A stretch of DNA of 64,000 bases from Paraburkholderia sejongensis (GTDB lineage Bacteria; Pseudomonadota; Gammaproteobacteria; Burkholderiales; Burkholderiaceae): contig NZ_JAJITD010000001.1 in the NCBI RefSeq assembly GCF_020880815.1, forward strand, positions 124,001 through 188,000, in the 5' to 3' direction. Under the pieces are notes generated by a model. That model saw only the letters and a list, made by a program, of their open reading frames with translations, did no database searches and was not told the origin of the DNA. Shown here piece by piece: positions 17,526 to 26,700 of this stretch (within the stretch, counting starts at the first letter, position 1; each line of letters opens with the position of its first letter). The translations under genes and the position numbers were made by a program.

Positions 17526-19127
17526 ATGAATGTCAGCAAAGAGTTTCGTACCCGCTCATTTCAGGACGTGTGCCACGCATTGCTCGACCGCGGCGAGATC
17601 GCGCTTGTCGATGTGCGTGAGGAACAGCCGCACGCGCGCAGTCATCCGTTGTTTGCGGCCAATCTGCCGCTGTCGCGGCTCGAACTGGAGGCGCCGCTGC
17701 GGCTGCCGCGCCTGGGCGTGCCGATCGTCGTGTTCGATGCCGGCGAAGGTCTCGCGCGGCGCGCGGCCAGCCGCTTCGCCGAACTCGGCTATACCAACGT
17801 CGCGTTGCTCGAAGGCGGCCTGCACGGCTGGCGCGAAGCGGGCGGCGAGCTGTTCAGCGGCGTCAACGTGCCGAGCAAGGCGTTCGGCGAACTGGTCGAG
17901 AGCGTGCGGCATACGCCGTCGTTGTCCGCGCAGGAAGTGCAGGCGCTGCTCGATCACGAGGCCAATGTAGTGGTGCTCGACGCACGCCGCTTCGACGAAT
18001 TCCAGGCGATGAACATTCCCGGCAGCATCAGCGTGCCGGGCGCGGAACTGGTGCTGCGCGCGCGCCAGCTCGCGCCGGATCCGGCCACGCGGATCATCGT
18101 CAATTGCGCGGGACGCACGCGCAGCATCATCGGCGCGCAGTCGCTGATCAATGCGGGTGTGCCGAACCCGGTCGCCGCGCTGCGCAACGGCACGATGGGC
18201 TGGACGCTGGCCGGACAGCCGCTCGCGCACGGCAGTTCGCGGCGCGGCGGCGGCCCGCTCGACGACACGTTGCGCCTCGTCGCCGCCGAAGCCGCGCGCG
18301 CGCTCGCCGATCGCGCGCGGGTCGGCCGCACCTCGCGCGACGAAGCGCGCCGCTGGGCCGGCGAAGAGGTGCGTACCGTGTACCGCTTCGACGTGCGCTC
18401 GCCGGACGAATACGAAGCGGGCCACGTGCCTGGTTTTCGCAGCGCGCCGGGCGGGCAACTGGTGCAGGAAACCGACGTGTTCGTGCCGGTGCGCGGCGCG
18501 CGCGTGATCGTCGCGGACAACGACGGCGTGCGCGCCAACATGACCGCGTCGTGGCTCGCGCAGATGAATCTGGAAGTGTTCGTGGTCGACGGTTTGACGC
18601 CCGCCGATTTCGCCGAGAAGGGCGCGGCGCCGCCGCCGCGTTATGCGGCGACGCCGCCCGAAGTCGACGAGATCGAGCCGGCCGAACTGGCCGCGCTGCT
18701 GCAGGCGCCGGGCACCGTGGTGCTCGATTTCGCGAGCAGCACGAGCTATCTGAAGCGCCATGTGCCGGGCGCGTGGTTCGTGATTCGCAGTCAGCTCGAC
18801 GCCGCGTTGCGCACGCTGCCCGATGCGAAGCGCTACGTGGTGACCGGCTGCGGCGCGATCCTCGCGCGCTTCGTCGCGCCGGAACTGGCGGCGGCGAGCG
18901 GGCGGCCGGTGCAGGTGCTGCGCGGCGGCACGCGCGCGTGGATCGACGCGGGGCTGCCGGTCGAGGCGGGCGGCACGCGGTTCGCGTCGCCGCGCATCGA
19001 CCGCTATCAGCGGCCGTATGAAGGCACCGACAACGCGCGCGAGGCGATCAGTGCGTATCTGGAGTGGGAGCAGGGTCTGCTCGCGCAACTCGCACGCGAC
19101 GGCACGCATGGGTTCCGGGTGATCTGA
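17526..19127 (+). CDS. Four-domain rhodanese-like protein
   Basis: 533 residues made of four consecutive rhodanese modules (about 1-110, 125-235, 265-375 and 380-500), each with the LVDVRE/LDARR/FDVRS/LDFASS strand and a loop. The active-site cysteine is present in module 2 (Cys194, VNCAGRTRS) and module 4 (Cys442, TGCGAILAR). In module 1 it is replaced (VFDAGEGLA), and in module 3 as well (VADNDGVRA). So two catalytic and two structural modules alternate. The likely role is sulfur transfer (thiosulfate or persulfide), cytoplasmic since no signal is seen. Similar long rhodaneses occur in Burkholderiales and Pseudomonas; the physiological donor is unknown. It stands alone. Confidence 0.85.
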   Translation: MNVSKEFRTRSFQDVCHALLDRGEIALVDVREEQPHARSHPLFAANLPLSRLELEAPLRLPRLGVPIVVFDAGEGLARRAASRFAELGYTNVALLEGGLHGWREAGGELFSGVNVPSKAFGELVESVRHTPSLSAQEVQALLDHEANVVVLDARRFDEFQAMNIPGSISVPGAELVLRARQLAPDPATRIIVNCAGRTRSIIGAQSLINAGVPNPVAALRNGTMGWTLAGQPLAHGSSRRGGGPLDDTLRLVAAEAARALADRARVGRTSRDEARRWAGEEVRTVYRFDVRSPDEYEAGHVPGFRSAPGGQLVQETDVFVPVRGARVIVADNDGVRANMTASWLAQMNLEVFVVDGLTPADFAEKGAAPPPRYAATPPEVDEIEPAELAALLQAPGTVVLDFASSTSYLKRHVPGAWFVIRSQLDAALRTLPDAKRYVVTGCGAILARFVAPELAAASGRPVQVLRGGTRAWIDAGLPVEAGGTRFASPRIDRYQRPYEGTDNAREAISAYLEWEQGLLAQLARDGTHGFRVI

Positions 19128-19714
19128 CGCGTCGACCGGGTTCGATACGGGCCTTGCGTCCATGCGCGAATCATCTGCCGATTCGGTGTAAACGCGCTCT
19201 CGCCTAACCCGTCCAATGCGTTTAAATTAACGCCATCTGGAAGGCTTTTCGAGGGACCAGGGCGGCCGTAAAAGGCAGCGGTTTGTCATCCCGGCGAGGG
19301 CGTGAGGTGAGTGGCCAAGGTTGCTCATCGCCGCGTCGGAGCAGACCGCTGCGCGTCGTCCGTGGTGCTTCGCTCGAGGCGGCGAACGAGCCGCCGTCAC
19401 TTTCCGGTTGACCGTATCGACCGAGCTGGCGACGCATTGCACTGCGTCGCCTTTTTGCTTGTGGCGCGGGTTTTTTGTGTGCGCCGCTTGTCATCCTGCG
19501 CTTGCCATCCTGGTGGCTTGCCGCCGAGCCTTTTCATCCGTTCACCCGCTTTACCACGCGCGCAACACTTGCGTGCGCGATCGTACTCGCGCGGGCCGCG
19601 TCGCTCGCGCTTTTACCGAGGCCCGGTTATGCTGGCAGCACCCACTACAAACCGGTGTGGCGCGCCTGCATCGCATGAATCGCGGGTTTCGCGCGCCGCC
19701 GGACAGGACCCGCC
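19128..19714. other. Intergenic, 587 bp, with an orphan terminator
   Basis: Contains a strong plus-strand terminator at 19428-19456, 300 bp after the rhodanese stop. Either the rhodanese transcript is long or a small RNA ends there. No convincing promoter or protein gene was found in the space. Confidence 0.45.
19428..19456 (+). terminator. Intrinsic terminator, far from any stop codon
   Basis: GGCGACGCA (19428-19436) and TGCGTCGCC (19443-19451) form a perfect 9-bp stem with a 6-nt loop, followed by TTTTT. Confidence 0.8.
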
Positions 19715-20266
19715 GTGAGTCTCAAACCGCTCGGTGTCGCCCTGCTGGCAGCGTGTTTTACGCTTGCCGGATGCGACCAGCAACAAAGCGATCAGGCCGT
19801 GCAAAAACTCAAAGACTTTTTCAACGCCGTTAAACCGGATGCGCTCCTGCTGAAGGACATGACGCCGGGGCTCACCACCGAAGCGCAGATTCGCGCGCAG
19901 ATGGGCAAACCGGAAACCGAACGGACCTTCACCGACGGTTCGAAGCGCTTCGAATATCCGCGCGGCCCGCAAGGGCTGAACACCTACATGGTCGACATCG
20001 ATCGCGACGGCAAGCTGCAGGCGATCACCCAGGTGCTGACCGCGGCCAACTTCGCGAAGATCCGCAGCGGCATGACCGAAGACGAAGTGCGCCGGCTGCT
20101 CGGCAAGCCTGGCGAGATCGCGGTGTTTCCGCTGAAGCCGGAAACCGTGTGGAGCTGGAAATGGCGCGAGGGCGGGGTGACCGAGGAAGGCATCTTCAAC
20201 GTGCATTTCGATCAGAGCAAGCGGGTGTACACCACGTCGCGCTCGGATGTGATCCGGGGGCGATAG
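19715..20266 (+). CDS. Lipoprotein with two BamE/SmpA-like repeats
   Basis: 183 residues from GTG 19715. The signal ends in a lipobox, LAGC (Cys20), so the protein is lipidated, probably at the outer membrane. Two copies of the BamE/SmpA/OmlA-like fold signature follow: TPGLTTEAQIRAQMGKPE (residues ~50-67) and RSGMTEDEVRRLLGKPGE (~114-131), the second followed by WSWKWREGGV. BamE itself has one such module, so this is a related lipoprotein rather than BamE. Role unknown; envelope assembly is a family-level guess. It lies ~100 bp upstream of the patatin gene and may be co-transcribed with it. Confidence 0.82.
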   Translation: MSLKPLGVALLAACFTLAGCDQQQSDQAVQKLKDFFNAVKPDALLLKDMTPGLTTEAQIRAQMGKPETERTFTDGSKRFEYPRGPQGLNTYMVDIDRDGKLQAITQVLTAANFAKIRSGMTEDEVRRLLGKPGEIAVFPLKPETVWSWKWREGGVTEEGIFNVHFDQSKRVYTTSRSDVIRGR

Positions 20267-20369
20267 AAGCAACAGCGCGGCGAGAACGTGGAAACCGCGC
20301 GCAAAGCAACGTGCAAGTCGCCCGGCGGCGACGCGCGGCGACACGACAGCAACAAAGCGGGGTGGGGCG

Positions 20370-21329
20370 ATGATACGTCGACGTCGATACAGCCGGATCG
20401 GGCTGGTGTTGGGAGGCGGCGCCGCGCGCGGCTGGGCGCATATCGGCGCGATCCGCGCGCTGCACGACGCGGGCATCAAGCCCGACGTGGTGTGCGGCAC
20501 GTCGATCGGCGCGCTGGTCGGCGCGGTCTATGCGAACGGCGATCTCGACTGGCTCGAGGAATGGGTGTCGCGCCTGACGTGGCAGACGGTGGTGCGGCTG
20601 CTCGATCTGCGCATCTCGGGCGGCCTGCTCGGCGGCCGCAAGGTGATTCAGCTATTCGCGGACAAATTCGCCGGCCGCTCGATCGCGCAACTGGCCATGC
20701 CGTTCGCGGCGGTCGCCACCGAGCTCGACAGCGGCCGCGAAATCTGGCTGCAGGACGGCAGCACGATCGACGCGGTGCGCGCGTCGATCGCAATCCCGGG
20801 GATCTTCACGCCGGTGCTGCACAACGGCGTGTGGCTGGTCGACGGCGGGCTGTGCAATCCGGTGCCGGTGTCGGTCGCGCGCGGGATGCGCGCGGACTGC
20901 GTGATCGCGGTCGATCTGAACAACGACATCCTGAACGGCCGCGACTTCGGCGGCGCGATCGTCGAAACCCCCGCGCTCGACCCGGCCGCGCCGCCGCCCG
21001 TCGCGCTGCGCCGCAACGGCAAGCCATGGCCGCGCTGGCTCGCGCCGGCCGACCCGGCCGCCACCCCCGCCGACGTGAGGGTGGCGCCGAAGCCGAGCGT
21101 GCACGTGCCGTCGATGCTCGCGTCGATCGCGCAAAGCATCGACATCATGCAGGTGCGGATCTCGCGCAGCCGGCTCGCCGGCGAGCCGGCCGACATCCTG
21201 ATCCAGCCGCGCCTCGGTGGGATGGGCATTTTCGATTTTCATCGCGCGGCGCCGGCGATCGAGGAAGGGCGCGCGGCGGTCGAGCACATGCTGCCGGCGA
21301 TCCGCGCGCGGCTGGCAATGGATCAGTGA
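20370..21329 (+). CDS. Patatin-like phospholipase (RssA-type)
   Basis: 319 residues, lipid acyl hydrolase of the patatin family with a Ser-Asp dyad. GLVLGGGAARGWAHIG is the oxyanion-hole glycine loop, GTSIGALVG holds nucleophile Ser45, and VWLVDGGL holds Asp158. The glycine-loop arginine and the AIPGIFTPV stretch are typical of RssA/YlbK-type cytoplasmic patatins. No signal peptide; the N-terminus is Arg-rich. The Pro/Ala-rich segment near residues 205-230 is a variable loop. It probably acts on membrane phospholipids or lysophospholipids. Confidence 0.9.
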   Translation: MIRRRRYSRIGLVLGGGAARGWAHIGAIRALHDAGIKPDVVCGTSIGALVGAVYANGDLDWLEEWVSRLTWQTVVRLLDLRISGGLLGGRKVIQLFADKFAGRSIAQLAMPFAAVATELDSGREIWLQDGSTIDAVRASIAIPGIFTPVLHNGVWLVDGGLCNPVPVSVARGMRADCVIAVDLNNDILNGRDFGGAIVETPALDPAAPPPVALRRNGKPWPRWLAPADPAATPADVRVAPKPSVHVPSMLASIAQSIDIMQVRISRSRLAGEPADILIQPRLGGMGIFDFHRAAPAIEEGRAAVEHMLPAIRARLAMDQ

Positions 21330-21403
21330 CGGCGGCCTCGCGGCCGGGCGGGCACCCGCCACGCTCGACGCGCTGAGCGCGGAGGTGTCAGCGTCGACCA
21401 GCC

Positions 21404-21535
21404 CTACGCCGACCACCGCCGCAGCTTCGAACACCGCGCCGATCGAGCAGCGCGGATCGCCTTTTTTATCCGCTGCACGAGGCTGCGCGACACTCCGACG
21501 CGCTCGGCGAACTGCGCCGCGGTAAGAAAAATCAG
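21404..21535 (-). pseudogene. Helix-turn-helix regulator remnant (43 codons)
   Basis: The minus strand reads LIFLTAAQFAERVGVSRSLV followed by QRIKKAIRAARSA and a TAG at 21404-21406. The stretch AQFAERVGVSRSLVQRI has the spacing of a helix-turn-helix (A..FAERVGVS...V.R). The only ATG in frame (21547) is followed two codons later by TGA, so no full-length product is possible unless CTG 21535 is used. The paired operators lie immediately upstream in its direction. It could be a relic of an autoregulated repressor. Too short for a firm call. Confidence 0.3.
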
Positions 21536-21539
21536 TCAA

Positions 21540-21588
21540 TGACTCATGTGTGAGTCACCAAGGCCCTTTATGACTCATAGGTGAGCCA
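21540..21588. promoter_or_regulatory. Two inverted-repeat operators, 31 bp apart
   Basis: Site 1 is TGACTCATGTGTGAGTCA (21540-21557), two 7-bp arms around 4 bases, perfectly symmetric. Site 2 is TGACTCATAGGTGAGCCA (21571-21588), same layout with one arm mismatch. The centre-to-centre distance is 31 bp, about three helical turns, so two dimers would sit on the same face of the DNA. The bound regulator is unknown. Confidence 0.7.
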
Positions 21589-21904
21589 ATCGGACGGGGC
21601 GCGCTCGGCCATCCTCCAGCGGCCATCCCCGCGCGTTATATCGAAAAAGCGACCGCAAACTTGCAAAATCGCGGCACCCCGCCGCGCGCCGCTCCCGCCT
21701 GACAAACAGATAACCCCTGTCACACCAAGCGCTCCGGGCGATTCAGTACGTCGGAGAGCCGCATGCTGCGTCGCAGCAAAGCAATCGACCGGTATTTGAG
21801 AAATTGATTTTCGCTTGCGAGACTGCGCGCCACGCCGGAGCAACGGGCAGGTCCAAAGGCCGCCGGGCGCCGCGTAACTTCAACAAACCTGGACGGAGAC
21901 ACGC

Positions 21905-22594
21905 GTGTTCCTTTATGGCTTCGGACCCGTGCTGCTGGCCGGCACGCTCAAGACGATCGAGCTGTCGGTGCTATCGCTGGCGGCCGCGGTGCTGCTAGGC
22001 CTCGCGGGCGCGGCGGCGAAACTGTCGCTGAATCGCCCGCTGCGCATGCTCGCGACCGGCTATACGACGCTGATCCGCTCGGTGCCCGATCTCGTGCTGA
22101 TGCTGCTGCTGTTCTACAGCATCCAGATCTGGCTCAACGATCTGACCGACCTGTTCGGCTGGGATCAGATCGACATCGATCCGTTCGTGGCCGGCGTGCT
22201 GACGCTTGGCTTCATCTACGGCGCCTACTTCACCGAAACCTTTCGCGGCGCGTTCCTCGCGGTGCCGCGCGGCCAGCTCGAAGCAGGCAGCGCGTATGGG
22301 ATGAGCGGCGCGCGCGTGTTCACCCGCATCCTGTTCCCGCAGATGATGCGCTTCGCGCTGCCCGGCATCGGCAACAACTGGCAGGTGCTGGTGAAGGCGA
22401 CCGCGCTGGTGTCGATCATCGGTCTGGCAGACGTCGTGAAGGCCGCGCAGGACGCGGGCAAGAGCACCTTCAACATGTTCTTCTTCATTGCGGTCGCCGC
22501 GCTGATCTATCTGGCGATCACCACGGTCTCCAATCTCGTGCTGATCCGGCTGAACCGCCGCTATTCGATCGGCGTTCGACACGCGGAGCTCTGA
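21905..22594 (+). CDS. hisQ: Amino-acid ABC transporter permease HisQ
   Basis: 229-residue inner-membrane permease of a histidine/lysine/arginine/ornithine importer. GTG start at 21905, preceded by CGGAGAC. Five hydrophobic segments are visible, beginning GFGPVLLAGTLKTIELSVLS. The conserved permease-ATPase contact loop is EAGSAYGMSGARVFTRILFPQMMRFALPG (the EAA loop, residues ~119-147), shown here only in outline. It is followed after 5 bp by hisM and then hisP. Genetic linkage with arginine succinyltransferase genes argues that arginine and ornithine are the main cargo. Confidence 0.92.
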   Translation: MFLYGFGPVLLAGTLKTIELSVLSLAAAVLLGLAGAAAKLSLNRPLRMLATGYTTLIRSVPDLVLMLLLFYSIQIWLNDLTDLFGWDQIDIDPFVAGVLTLGFIYGAYFTETFRGAFLAVPRGQLEAGSAYGMSGARVFTRILFPQMMRFALPGIGNNWQVLVKATALVSIIGLADVVKAAQDAGKSTFNMFFFIAVAALIYLAITTVSNLVLIRLNRRYSIGVRHAEL

Positions 22595-22599
22595 ACCAC

Positions 22600-23313
22600 A
22601 TGATCGACATCCTCAATCAGTTCTGGCGCGCGTACCTGTTCTGGGACGGTCAGCGTCTGTCGGGTCTCGCGGTCACGTTGTGGCTGCTGGTCGCGTCGAT
22701 CTCGATCGGCTTCGTGTGCGCGATCCCGCTCGCGGTCGCGCGCGTGTCGAACAGGCGCTGGCTGTCGATGCCGGTCCGCGCGTACACCTACGTGTTTCGC
22801 GGCACGCCGCTGTACGTGCAATTGCTGCTGATCTACACCGGCATCTACAGCCTCGAATTCGTGCGCTCACACAGCCTGCTGGACGCGTTTTTCCGCAGCG
22901 GCTTTCATTGCGCGATTCTCGCGTTCGCGATGAACACCTGCGCATACACGACCGAGATCTTCGCCGGCGCGATCCGTTCGACCTCGCACGGCGAAGTGGA
23001 AGCGGCCCGCGCGTATGGGATGAGCTGGTTCACGATGTACCGGCGCATTGTGATACCGTCCGCGCTGCGCCGCGCGTTGCCGTTGTACAGTAACGAAGTG
23101 ATCCTGATGCTGCACGCGACCACGGTCGCGTTCACGGCGACGGTGCCGGACATCCTGAAGGTCGCGCGCGATGCGAACTCGGCGACCTATCAGTCGTTCA
23201 ACGCGTTCGGGCTCGCGGCGCTGCTTTACCTCGTGGTGTCGTTCGCGCTGGTGGCGCTGTTCCGGCGCGCCGAGCGTCGCTGGCTCGCGTATCTCGCGGT
23301 GCGCACGCACTGA
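22600..23313 (+). CDS. hisM: Amino-acid ABC transporter permease HisM
   Basis: 237 residues, second membrane subunit that pairs with HisQ. TM segments include LSGLAVTLWLLVASISIGFV, LYVQLLLIYTGIYSLEFV and LAALLYLVVSFALVALF. The N-terminal SGLAVTLWL and VFRGTPLYVQL motifs and the EAA loop EAARAYGMSWFTMYRR are standard for the HisM/ArtM group. The EAA loop differs from that of HisQ as expected for heterodimeric permeases. Its stop codon is embedded in the first unit of an 11-bp tandem repeat (23307-23339). Confidence 0.92.
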   Translation: MIDILNQFWRAYLFWDGQRLSGLAVTLWLLVASISIGFVCAIPLAVARVSNRRWLSMPVRAYTYVFRGTPLYVQLLLIYTGIYSLEFVRSHSLLDAFFRSGFHCAILAFAMNTCAYTTEIFAGAIRSTSHGEVEAARAYGMSWFTMYRRIVIPSALRRALPLYSNEVILMLHATTVAFTATVPDILKVARDANSATYQSFNAFGLAALLYLVVSFALVALFRRAERRWLAYLAVRTH

Positions 23314-23339
23314 GCCCGCATTGAGCCCGCACTGAGCCT
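23307..23339. repeat. 11-bp tandem repeat, three copies, across the hisM stop
   Basis: GCACTGAGCCC, GCATTGAGCCC and GCACTGAGCCT. The first unit contains the hisM stop TGA (23311-23313). Nearly the same unit (GCAGTGAGCCC) is found across the stop of the unrelated DUF3857 gene at 3926-3969. Confidence 0.85.
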
Positions 23340-23376
23340 TCTTCACCCCGATCCGACTCTTCACAGGGAGAGCATC

Positions 23377-24168
23377 TTGCTCCATACGACCCAGACCGAA
23401 GCCTGCAAGCTCGCCATTCAGGACATCCACAAGCGCTACGGCGACAATGAAGTGCTCAAGGGCGTGTCGCTCAACGCGAACAAGGGCGACGTGATCAGCA
23501 TCATCGGCGCGAGCGGTTCGGGCAAGAGCACCTTCCTGCGTTGCATCAATTTTCTCGAGCGGCCCAACGCCGGGCAGATCATCGTCGACGGCGAAGTGGT
23601 GAAGACCAAGGCCGATCGCGCGGGCAACCTCGAAGTCGCCGATCACAAGCAGTTGCAGCGCATCCGCACCAAGCTCGCGATGGTGTTCCAGCACTTCAAT
23701 CTGTGGGCGCATATGACGGTGCTCGAGAACGTCGTCGAGGCGCCGATCCATGTGCTCGGCTTGCCGCGCAAGCAAGCCGAAGAGCGCGCGCGCGAATATC
23801 TGGAGAAGGTCGGCCTCGCGCCGCGTTTCGAAAAGCAGTATCCGTCGCATCTGTCGGGCGGCCAGCAGCAGCGCGTCGCGATTGCCCGTGCGCTGGCGAT
23901 GGACCCCGACGTGATGCTGTTCGACGAACCGACCTCCGCGCTCGATCCGGAACTCGTCGGCGAAGTGCTGAAGGTGATGCAAAAGCTCGCCGAGGAAGGC
24001 CGCACGATGATCGTCGTCACGCACGAAATGGGCTTTGCACGCAACGTGTCGAACCACGTGATGTTCCTGCACCAGGGGCGCACCGAGGAAGAGGGCGATC
24101 CGGCCGAGGTGCTGAGCGCGCCGCGCAGCGAGCGCCTCAAACAGTTCCTGTCCGGCAGCCTGAAGTAA
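23377..24168 (+). CDS. hisP: Amino-acid ABC transporter ATPase HisP
   Basis: 263 residues, ATP-hydrolysing subunit of the HisQMP importer, peripheral at the inner membrane. TTG start at 23377 with GGGAGA six to seven bases upstream. Walker [11 protein letters not shown]-loop [11 protein letters not shown], signature [15 protein letters not shown], Walker [16 protein letters not shown] and the switch His in [10 protein letters not shown] are all intact. The insertion [16 protein letters not shown] between Walker A and Q-loop is typical of HisP. Gap to hisM is 63 bp and holds the tandem repeat. Confidence 0.95.
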   Translation: MLHTTQTEACKLAIQDIHKRYGDNEVLKGVSLNANKGDVISIIGASGSGKSTFLRCINFLERPNAGQIIVDGEVVKTKADRAGNLEVADHKQLQRIRTKLAMVFQHFNLWAHMTVLENVVEAPIHVLGLPRKQAEERAREYLEKVGLAPRFEKQYPSHLSGGQQQRVAIARALAMDPDVMLFDEPTSALDPELVGEVLKVMQKLAEEGRTMIVVTHEMGFARNVSNHVMFLHQGRTEEEGDPAEVLSAPRSERLKQFLSGSLK

Positions 24169-24223
24169 CGCGCGGCTCGCGCGGCTTCGGTTCCCGTCCA
24201 TCTTTTCGCGTCGATCTCCAGCG

Positions 24224-25267
24224 ATGGCCCGTCCGTCCAGCCCGGCTCGCACGACCCAGGTCGCGATCGTCGCGTTGCCGCCGGTGTCGATGTCGGGCGT
24301 CGGCCCGCTCGTCGATACGCTCAATCTCGCCAATGAAATCGATGGCCGCGCGCTGTACCGCGTGCAGGTGTGCTCGTGGGACGGCCGCCCGGTGCCGCTC
24401 GCGGGCGGCGCGCAGTGGCCGGCCGATGCCGCGTTCGGCGACGCGATCGCGTGCGACTGGCTGATCGTGATCAGCGAACGCTTCCAGCAGTTCGCCGACT
24501 ATCGGCTGTTTCTCGCCAGCCTCGCGCGGGTCGGCCAACGCACGCCGCTCGTCACCGGCATTCACCACGGCGTGTGGTGGCTGGCGATGGCGGGCCAACT
24601 GTCCGGCTATCGCGTCAGCGTGAACTGGGAGACGTATCAGCAGTTCTCCGAACAGTTCGAGCGCTCGATCGTCACCCAGCAGATCTTCGAAATCGACCGC
24701 GATCGCGCGACCTGCGCGGGCGGCCAGGCGAGCGTCGATTTCATGCTGGCGATGATCGGCCGCGAACACGGCCCCGAACTCGCGGAGCGGATCGCCGACA
24801 CGCTCGGCGTCGGCGTGCTGCGCGCAGGCGAGGAGCGTCAGCGCATTCCGTTCGTCACCGCGCCGGGCGAGCGGCATCCGCGCCTGAACGATGCGCTGCT
24901 GCTGATGGAAGCGAATATCGAAGACCCGCTGACCAGCGATGAAATCGCCGGCCTCGTCGGCGTGTCGCGGCGTCAGCTCGAACGGCTGTTTCGCCAGTAT
25001 CTCGGCTCGATGCCGTCCAAATACTATCTGGGCCTGCGGCTCTCGAAAGCGCGCACGCAGTTGCAGCGCACCAGCAAGTCGGTCGTGCAGATCAGCCTCG
25101 CGTGCGGCTTCGCATCGGCCGCGCACTTTTCGAATGCGTATCGCGAGCGCTTCGGGGTGACGCCGCGCGAGGATCGCCGCAACTGGATCGAGCGGCAGAC
25201 CGGCGCGCATGGCGGCGCGAGCGAGCCGCGCCCGGCCGCGCTGATCGAGCGGCCGGAAACGGATTGA
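24224..25267 (+). CDS. argR: GlxA/ArgR-type AraC-family regulator
   Basis: 347 residues: an N-terminal DJ-1/PfpI-like (class I amidotransferase fold) sensor domain, residues ~1-195, and a C-terminal AraC DNA-binding domain, ~225-320. The HTH is seen in [26 protein letters not shown] and STAT-like second helix [36 protein letters not shown] (outline). This architecture is that of Pseudomonas ArgR, the arginine-responsive activator of the aot transporter and aru/ast operons. Position between the HisQMP transporter and astC fits that role, so it likely activates both flanks when arginine is present. The symbol is by analogy, not by homology to the hexameric E. coli ArgR. Confidence 0.82.
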   Translation: MARPSSPARTTQVAIVALPPVSMSGVGPLVDTLNLANEIDGRALYRVQVCSWDGRPVPLAGGAQWPADAAFGDAIACDWLIVISERFQQFADYRLFLASLARVGQRTPLVTGIHHGVWWLAMAGQLSGYRVSVNWETYQQFSEQFERSIVTQQIFEIDRDRATCAGGQASVDFMLAMIGREHGPELAERIADTLGVGVLRAGEERQRIPFVTAPGERHPRLNDALLLMEANIEDPLTSDEIAGLVGVSRRQLERLFRQYLGSMPSKYYLGLRLSKARTQLQRTSKSVVQISLACGFASAAHFSNAYRERFGVTPREDRRNWIERQTGAHGGASEPRPAALIERPETD

Positions 25268-25391
25268 CGCCCGGCGCCCGGCGCCCGGCGCCGCGCGGAA
25301 CCCCACAGAAAGCGTCGCGTATGCGCAAGACGGAAGGCGCGCGGTTTCCTACACTAGCGGTATTACCTGTTACCCGAAACGAGGATTTGCC

Positions 25392-26624
25392 ATGAACGAC
25401 CTGACTGTGACACGCCAGACCTTCGACGAAGTCATGGTGCCGGTGTTTGCGCCGGCCGCCTTCGTACCGGATCGCGGTCTCGGCTCGCGCGTGTGGGACA
25501 CGCAAGGCCGCGACTATGTCGACTTCGCCGGCGGCATCGCCGTCACCGCGCTCGGTCATGCGCATCCGGAACTGTTGAAGGTGCTGCACGAGCAGGGCGG
25601 CAAGCTGTGGCACATCGGCAATGGCTACACCAACGAGCCGGTGCTGCGGCTCGCGAAGCGCCTCGAAGACCTGACGTTCGCCGACCGCGCGTTCTTCGCG
25701 AACTCGGGCGCCGAAGCGAACGAAGCCGCGCTGAAGCTCGCGCGCCGCGTCGCGTTCGACCGGTTCGGCGCGGACAAGGCCGAAATCATTTCCTTCACGC
25801 AGTCGTTCCACGGCCGCACGTTGTTTACCGTTAGCGTCGGCGGCCAGCCGAAGTATTCGGAAGGCTTCGGTCCGGTGCCGGCCGGCATCACGCATCTGCC
25901 GTACAACGACATCGAGGCCGCGAAGCGAGCGATCGGCGCGCAGACCTGCGCGGTGATCGTCGAGCCGATCCAGGGCGAGGGCGGCGTGATCCCGGCCGAT
26001 CCGGCGTTCCTGAAGGCGCTGCGCGAAGCCTGCGACCAGCACGACGCGCTGCTGATTTTCGACGAAGTGCAAACCGGCGTCGGCCGCAGCGGTTATTTCT
26101 ACGCGTATCAGGACACCGGCGTGACGCCTGACATCCTGACCACCGCGAAGGCGCTCGGCAATGGCTTTCCGATCGGCGCGATGCTGACCACCAACGAGCT
26201 GGCCGCGCACTTCAAGGTCGGCGTGCACGGCACCACCTACGGCGGCAATCCGCTCGGCTCGGCGATCGCGGAAAAGGTGGTCGAACTGGTTAGCGATCCG
26301 AAGCTGCTCGAAGGCGTGCGTTCGCGCGGCGAAGCGCTGAAGGGTCATCTGGCCAGACTCAACGAACGCTTCGGTCTCTTTACCGAAGTGCGCGGCAAGG
26401 GTCTCCTGATCGGCGCCGAACTGAACGACGCGTTCAAGGGCCGCGCGAAAGACTTCGTCACCGCGGCCGGCCAGCATGGCGTGATCATGCTGATGGCGGG
26501 TCCGGACGTGCTGCGCTTCGTGCCGTCGCTGATCATGCCGCTCGACGACATGGCCGAAGGTTTCGCGCGTCTGGAAAAGGCGTTCGGCGAACTGGTCGGC
26601 GCCGCGCAGGCCGCGTCGAAGTGA
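25392..26624 (+). CDS. astC: Succinylornithine / acetylornithine aminotransferase AstC
   Basis: 410 residues, PLP-dependent class III aminotransferase. In the arginine succinyltransferase pathway it converts N2-succinylornithine plus 2-oxoglutarate to succinylglutamate semialdehyde and glutamate. Motifs: [45 protein letters not shown], and [15 protein letters not shown] with the Schiff-base lysine at residue 253. The related biosynthetic ArgD has the same motifs, so the degradative assignment rests on its place at the head of the ast genes. First gene of the ast operon, with 76 bp to the succinyltransferase alpha gene. Confidence 0.92.
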   Translation: MNDLTVTRQTFDEVMVPVFAPAAFVPDRGLGSRVWDTQGRDYVDFAGGIAVTALGHAHPELLKVLHEQGGKLWHIGNGYTNEPVLRLAKRLEDLTFADRAFFANSGAEANEAALKLARRVAFDRFGADKAEIISFTQSFHGRTLFTVSVGGQPKYSEGFGPVPAGITHLPYNDIEAAKRAIGAQTCAVIVEPIQGEGGVIPADPAFLKALREACDQHDALLIFDEVQTGVGRSGYFYAYQDTGVTPDILTTAKALGNGFPIGAMLTTNELAAHFKVGVHGTTYGGNPLGSAIAEKVVELVSDPKLLEGVRSRGEALKGHLARLNERFGLFTEVRGKGLLIGAELNDAFKGRAKDFVTAAGQHGVIMLMAGPDVLRFVPSLIMPLDDMAEGFARLEKAFGELVGAAQAASK

Positions 26625-26700
26625 TGGCGCGGCAGTCCAACCTGCACGCGAACTCGCGGATGCGCATCCCACGCGCGCTGCGTCACATTGAACAGGAACG

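Larger units (their letters stand above)
21330..21904. other. Leader region of the his transporter operon, 575 bp
   Basis: Holds a short helix-turn-helix remnant on the minus strand (21404-21535) and a pair of inverted-repeat operators (21540-21588). The 316 bp between those operators and hisQ show no hairpin or gene I can support; the hisQ promoter should be here. Confidence 0.5.

Noticed and set aside
21540..21588. Operators as insertion-sequence ends or an att site
   Set aside because: They are two short palindromes of the operator type, with no transposase or integrase and no target duplication.
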